From NCBI RefSeq assembly GCF_000292525.1, contig NZ_AEYF01000053.1:1-64000 (forward strand): a stretch of DNA of 64,000 nt. The letters run 5' to 3'. This DNA is from Rhizobium sp. CCGE 510. Its GTDB lineage: Bacteria > Pseudomonadota > Alphaproteobacteria > Rhizobiales > Rhizobiaceae. Made by a program: the position numbers and the translations under genes. Positions 61,305-64,000 of the stretch are shown here, piece by piece. The notes under the pieces were generated by a model that had not been told where the DNA came from, ran no database searches, and worked only from the letters and a program-made list of their open reading frames with translations. The first letter of the stretch is position 1. Every line of letters starts with the position of its first letter.

Positions 61305-61856
61305 TCAAGCCTCACTTTCATCCTCTTGAAGGAATGCAGTCTTCCTAAATGCGTAGACGGGGTCATCGGGACATGATGCTCCGATCGGCTGCCGGCGGCC
61401 GAACTGCTCAGTCTCGGATGCCGCGGCCAAGATCTGCTCCTCGACCAGATCATAGACCACCGTCCGTTCGGCAATTCTCCAATCCCCTCCCTTTTTCAGG
61501 AACAGATCGCAATAGCGGCCGCAGATCAGGGCCTGACTTAGCGTTCCGGCGTTGTCCGGTGCGCGTTGCAGTGCGGCGAAGTAACTTTCGACGGCGGCTT
61601 TTTCCGGGCTGCTGAACTCAATCAGAATGTTCGTGATTTGATGGATGTTGCGCGGTCCCGTCTTGAAGACACCGAGGGCGAACTCGATGAAGCCCTCGGC
61701 CGAACCGGAATAGGCCCCGTGATTGTCACGTGCATCGGGCCAGTAGGAACTGCGCAGCGCCCATTCATCGGCGCGGTCTATCCCGCGGCAATACCGATAG
61801 AGGCAGTCGCGGATCACCTCGCGGTCGAGCAATTCGGTAATTTTTTTGTGTTTCAT
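61305..61856 (-). CDS. SnoaL-like / NTF2-fold protein
   Basis: 183 residues: TELLDREVIRDCLYRYCRGI, DRADEWALRSSYWPDARDNH, GAYSGSAEGFIEFALGVFKT and GPRNIHQITNILIEF. This is the SnoaL_4-type alpha+beta barrel, whose members act as small-molecule isomerases, dehydratases or hydroxylating partners; the Tyr/Asp/His pattern at the cone entrance (YWPDA, H in IHQITN) is kept. It lies between the SDR gene and the ferredoxin gene on the same strand. The specific reaction is unknown. Confidence 0.8.
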   Translation of the reverse strand: MKHKKITELLDREVIRDCLYRYCRGIDRADEWALRSSYWPDARDNHGAYSGSAEGFIEFALGVFKTGPRNIHQITNILIEFSSPEKAAVESYFAALQRAPDNAGTLSQALICGRYCDLFLKKGGDWRIAERTVVYDLVEEQILAAASETEQFGRRQPIGASCPDDPVYAFRKTAFLQEDESEA

Positions 61857-62059
61857 CGCTTATCGCACATCTGATATCGGGGGCGCTTACCCATCCAGTG
61901 ACGCAGCCAGCTTTCAACTGCTCGGCTGACGTAAGGAAAACCCTCTCTCTGCTTAGGCATGCATGTAAACAACTGCCCTAGAAGTAGACACCACTGGGAG
62001 AGCTGCGGGTAAGGTGTTTGGACAGCGACGGCGCCGTCATGCACTAGTTACGTTGCGTT

Positions 62060-62314
62060 TCAACCCCCACAATGTTGGTTGAACAAAAGGCGATCAAGCA
62101 ACGCATCGGACGTGCAATCTATCTCCAGCGCACGTTCGGGGCAGGATCGAGCGCCTCGCGATGCGAACAATTCGTCCTTCTCCTCAACATCGATTGCACC
62201 GGGGAGTATGTATCCCTCGTCGTCAAGATTGAATATTTCGGGCGCTTGGGCCCAACATCTTGCATGACCTTGGCATTTGGCAGTGTGTACTATGATGCGC
62301 ATGCGGTACTCCAT
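62060..62314 (-). CDS. [3Fe-4S]-type ferredoxin, partner of the P450
   Basis: 84 residues. The motif KCQGHARCWAQAPEIFNLDD (C-x2-H-x2-C) with a third Cys in ARSCPERALEI is that of the small ferredoxins that feed actinobacterial and rhizobial P450s. The ATG at 62314 follows GGAGGAAAGAC. It starts 21 bases after the end of the P450 homology, so the two are co-transcribed. Confidence 0.88.
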   Translation of the reverse strand: MEYRMRIIVHTAKCQGHARCWAQAPEIFNLDDEGYILPGAIDVEEKDELFASRGARSCPERALEIDCTSDALLDRLLFNQHCGG

Positions 62315-62334
62315 GTCTTTCCTCCTCTCAATTA

Positions 62335-63550
62335 TCAGGACCAGTCCAGGATCAGATTCTCCATTCCAAACACGTGGCCACCATAGGTGATGGGCGCGGT
62401 ACCATCCTTGATACGGAAGTCAGATGCGGGACAGCCACTCCTCCAGGGCGATGACGATCTCCTGCCGGGCAAGGTGTGATCCAAGACAACGATGGGGACC
62501 GTACGCAAAAGCGGTGTGGCGATTGTCTTCTCGTGCCAAATCGATCGTGTTCGGATGCTCGAATTCCGCCGGATCACGATTGGCAATCATTGTGGCGCAG
62601 GAAACGAAGTCCCCCTTACGGATCGGCGCGCCTTCGAAATTGATATCTTTCGTTGCCACACGGATCATCTGCACGGTCGAATAGGCGCGAAGCAATTCTT
62701 CGGCTGCGAGCACGATTCGATCCGGTTTACTCCGCAGCAATTCCTGTTCTTTGGGATTGCGCGCGAGATAGGCGAGGTCAAAGCCTATCGCCGTTGCGAC
62801 CGTGTCCAGTCCGGCGACGAATAGGAGCACGCCAATACCATGGATTTCCTCGTCTCTCAACGCGCGGCCATCGACCTTTGCCTGCACGACGAAGGTCATG
62901 AAATCGTCGGTCGGTTCTTTGCGGCGCATGGCTGCGAGTTCATCGATGAACGCCAGAATCGTCCGGGCGGCTGCCGTTTGTTTGATGCCGTCGCCGTGGA
63001 GCAGGTCCCTGCCCCAGCCCACAAATGTATCGAGGCGCTCATCGGATAAGCCGAGCAAACGCAGGGAGATACTAACCGCAAAAGGAAAGGCGAAGTCCGT
63101 CAAGACGTCGCAGCTTGTGCTAGACGCGGAAATCTTGGAAATCAGCGCAATCGCCCGATCACGGACAGCCGGTTCAAGCTCCGTTATCCGCTTGGGCGAA
63201 AGCAGCGGATTGAGTAGCGAGCGAAACACGCTGTGAGCCGGTGGGTCGAGTTCAAGCGGGATCAACGGCCAATTTTCGCCAAGCGCCGAGGCGAAAAGGC
63301 TCCGATGGCTGGAAAAGGTTAAGGTGTCCTGCAGCAATTCGCGTTGGTCCTGGGCGCGCGTAATGACCCAAGTACCTCGTCCATCGCGCGTATTGCAGGG
63401 AGAATAAAAGATCCGCGGCCCATTATGGAGGCAAGCGACAGCTGCGTGCGGATCCCCGTTTGGCATGCGCTCCATGCCGGGCGACGTGAACAGGCTGAAG
63501 TCCTTCACCATTTCGGGAGGGACATGTTCTGGAACCCGAATGGTAACCAC
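62335..63550 (-). pseudogene. Cytochrome P450 (CYP127-like), frameshifted near the C-terminus
   Basis: The main frame (63550-62420) starts with GTG after AGGAGAAAAGCA and has all P450 landmarks: the I-helix GVLLFVAGLDTVATAIGFDL, the E-x-x-R in AAEELLRAYSTVQM, and the heme Cys (about residue 355) in FAYGPHRCLGSHLARQEI. It stops after EEWLSRI. The expected C-terminal end (FRIKDGTAPITYGGHVFGME and NLILDW, to 62335) is in another frame, so a small indel at about 62418 removes the last 25 or so residues. The heme pocket is complete but the lost end forms part of the substrate cavity, so activity is doubtful. The family call follows the beside-nifH context and is tentative. Confidence 0.82.
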
Positions 63551-64000
63551 TGCTTTTCTCCTGCCGTCAAAGACCCTTCGCCGAAAACGAATTTTCCTCG
63601 CAGAGGAAACGAGAAAAATCGTGGAGCGCCAGACTACCAACCTCCGCAGCGTGACGCGCCGATAACATGCGATGCAGCGATCAGATCGTCGTGCGGCTCG
63701 AAATTTACGCTGGGTTTTGGCCGAAGTCGAAATTCTTAGATGCCTCGCCCGCCTTGCCGATCGGCATCGGAATTTCACGGGATTCCTCTCTTCCGGTAGA
63801 ATGCGATCTGAGCAAAACATACATTTTGATTTCCTTCGCTCCATGGCAGTCACCAAAGAAATGAGTACCGGCCGACAGCTCTTGCCGCCCCGCAAGAAGA
63901 ACTTCCAAAGTTCGTGCCAATTTGATTGATATGGCCGGCAAAAACTTTTTTGATTGCTTTCCCAGCTATTTAGCTTGAGCCAGAACAAAGATTGGCCTGC
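63551..64000. other. Region upstream of the P450 gene
   Basis: No supported gene. The minus-strand frames that run through (63705-63941 and an extension of the P450 frame) have no recognisable content. A sigma-54-like promoter is at 63905-63919. Confidence 0.35.
63905..63919 (-). promoter_or_regulatory. Sigma-54-like promoter upstream of the P450 cluster
   Basis: The minus strand reads TGGCACGAACTTTGG, matching TGGCAC-N5-TTGC except the last base. It lies about 355 bases upstream of the P450 start. A NifA site, if any, would be outside the window. Confidence 0.45.

Noticed and set aside
1..64000. CRISPR arrays, tRNA or rRNA genes
   Set aside because: No regularly spaced short repeats and no cloverleaf or rRNA-like segments were seen in reading the sequence. 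A scan with dedicated tools would be needed to exclude a tRNA fully.

Overview
The window is accessory DNA from a nitrogen-fixing rhizobium, most likely part of a symbiotic plasmid or symbiosis island. The evidence is a nifHDKENX cluster with its NifX-associated genes and ferredoxin (47.3-56 kb), a NifA/sigma-54 promoter in front of nifH, a P450/ferredoxin/SDR/flavin-monooxygenase cluster of the kind that sits beside nifH on symbiosis plasmids, SyrA- and SyrB-like proteins, an ACC deaminase remnant, and a very high load of insertion sequences. The genus cannot be fixed from sequence alone; Rhizobium, Ensifer/Sinorhizobium and Mesorhizobium all remain possible.

Layout. 0-5 kb: the start of a SyrB-like gene, a sigma-54 (rpoN) 3' remnant cut off by an IS3-family element, then an IS66-family element inserted into an older IS66 element. 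5.5-15.8 kb: an uptake and catabolic region with a polar amino acid ABC transporter, an M20 hydrolase, a GntR/FCD regulator, a PLP-dependent decarboxylase/lyase, an Asp/Glu racemase-like protein and an M24 creatinase/ectoine-hydrolase-like protein. 15.8-34 kb: a graveyard of IS630, IS5, IS66, IS481, IS6, Tn3, large-serine-recombinase and group II intron pieces, with an alkylsulfatase pseudogene and one intact ATP-grasp ligase gene inside it. 34-41 kb: an alpha-oxoamine synthase gene with its own NifA/sigma-54 promoter, a second GntR regulator paralogous to the first, a TtsI-like response regulator, a second-copy asd-lysC pair and a broken acdS. 41-47.3 kb: a broken GH2 gene and a tightly coupled group encoding DUF1839, amino acid:carrier-protein ligase, acyl-CoA dehydrogenase, carrier protein and a SyrA-like membrane protein, directly downstream of the nif genes on the same strand. 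47.3-56 kb: fdxB, DUF683, DUF269, nifX, nifN, nifE, nifK, nifD and nifH, all on the minus strand. 56-58.4 kb: mostly unassigned, but with a small Cys-rich peptide gene translationally coupled to a 94-residue protein resembling a RiPP leader-binding domain. 58.4-64 kb: flavin monooxygenase, tandem SDR (broken), SnoaL-like, ferredoxin and P450 (frameshifted near its end).

How the genes may work together. The nif genes make and mature nitrogenase. The carrier-protein group looks like an extension of the nif transcription unit and would load an amino acid onto a phosphopantetheine arm. The oxoamine synthase gene is predicted to be switched on with nif. The paralogous GntR regulators link that biosynthetic side to the transporter/hydrolase side, which suggests, as inference only, a nodule-made compound that free-living cells take up and degrade. 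Many genes carry frameshifts or stops, so parts of this region are decaying.
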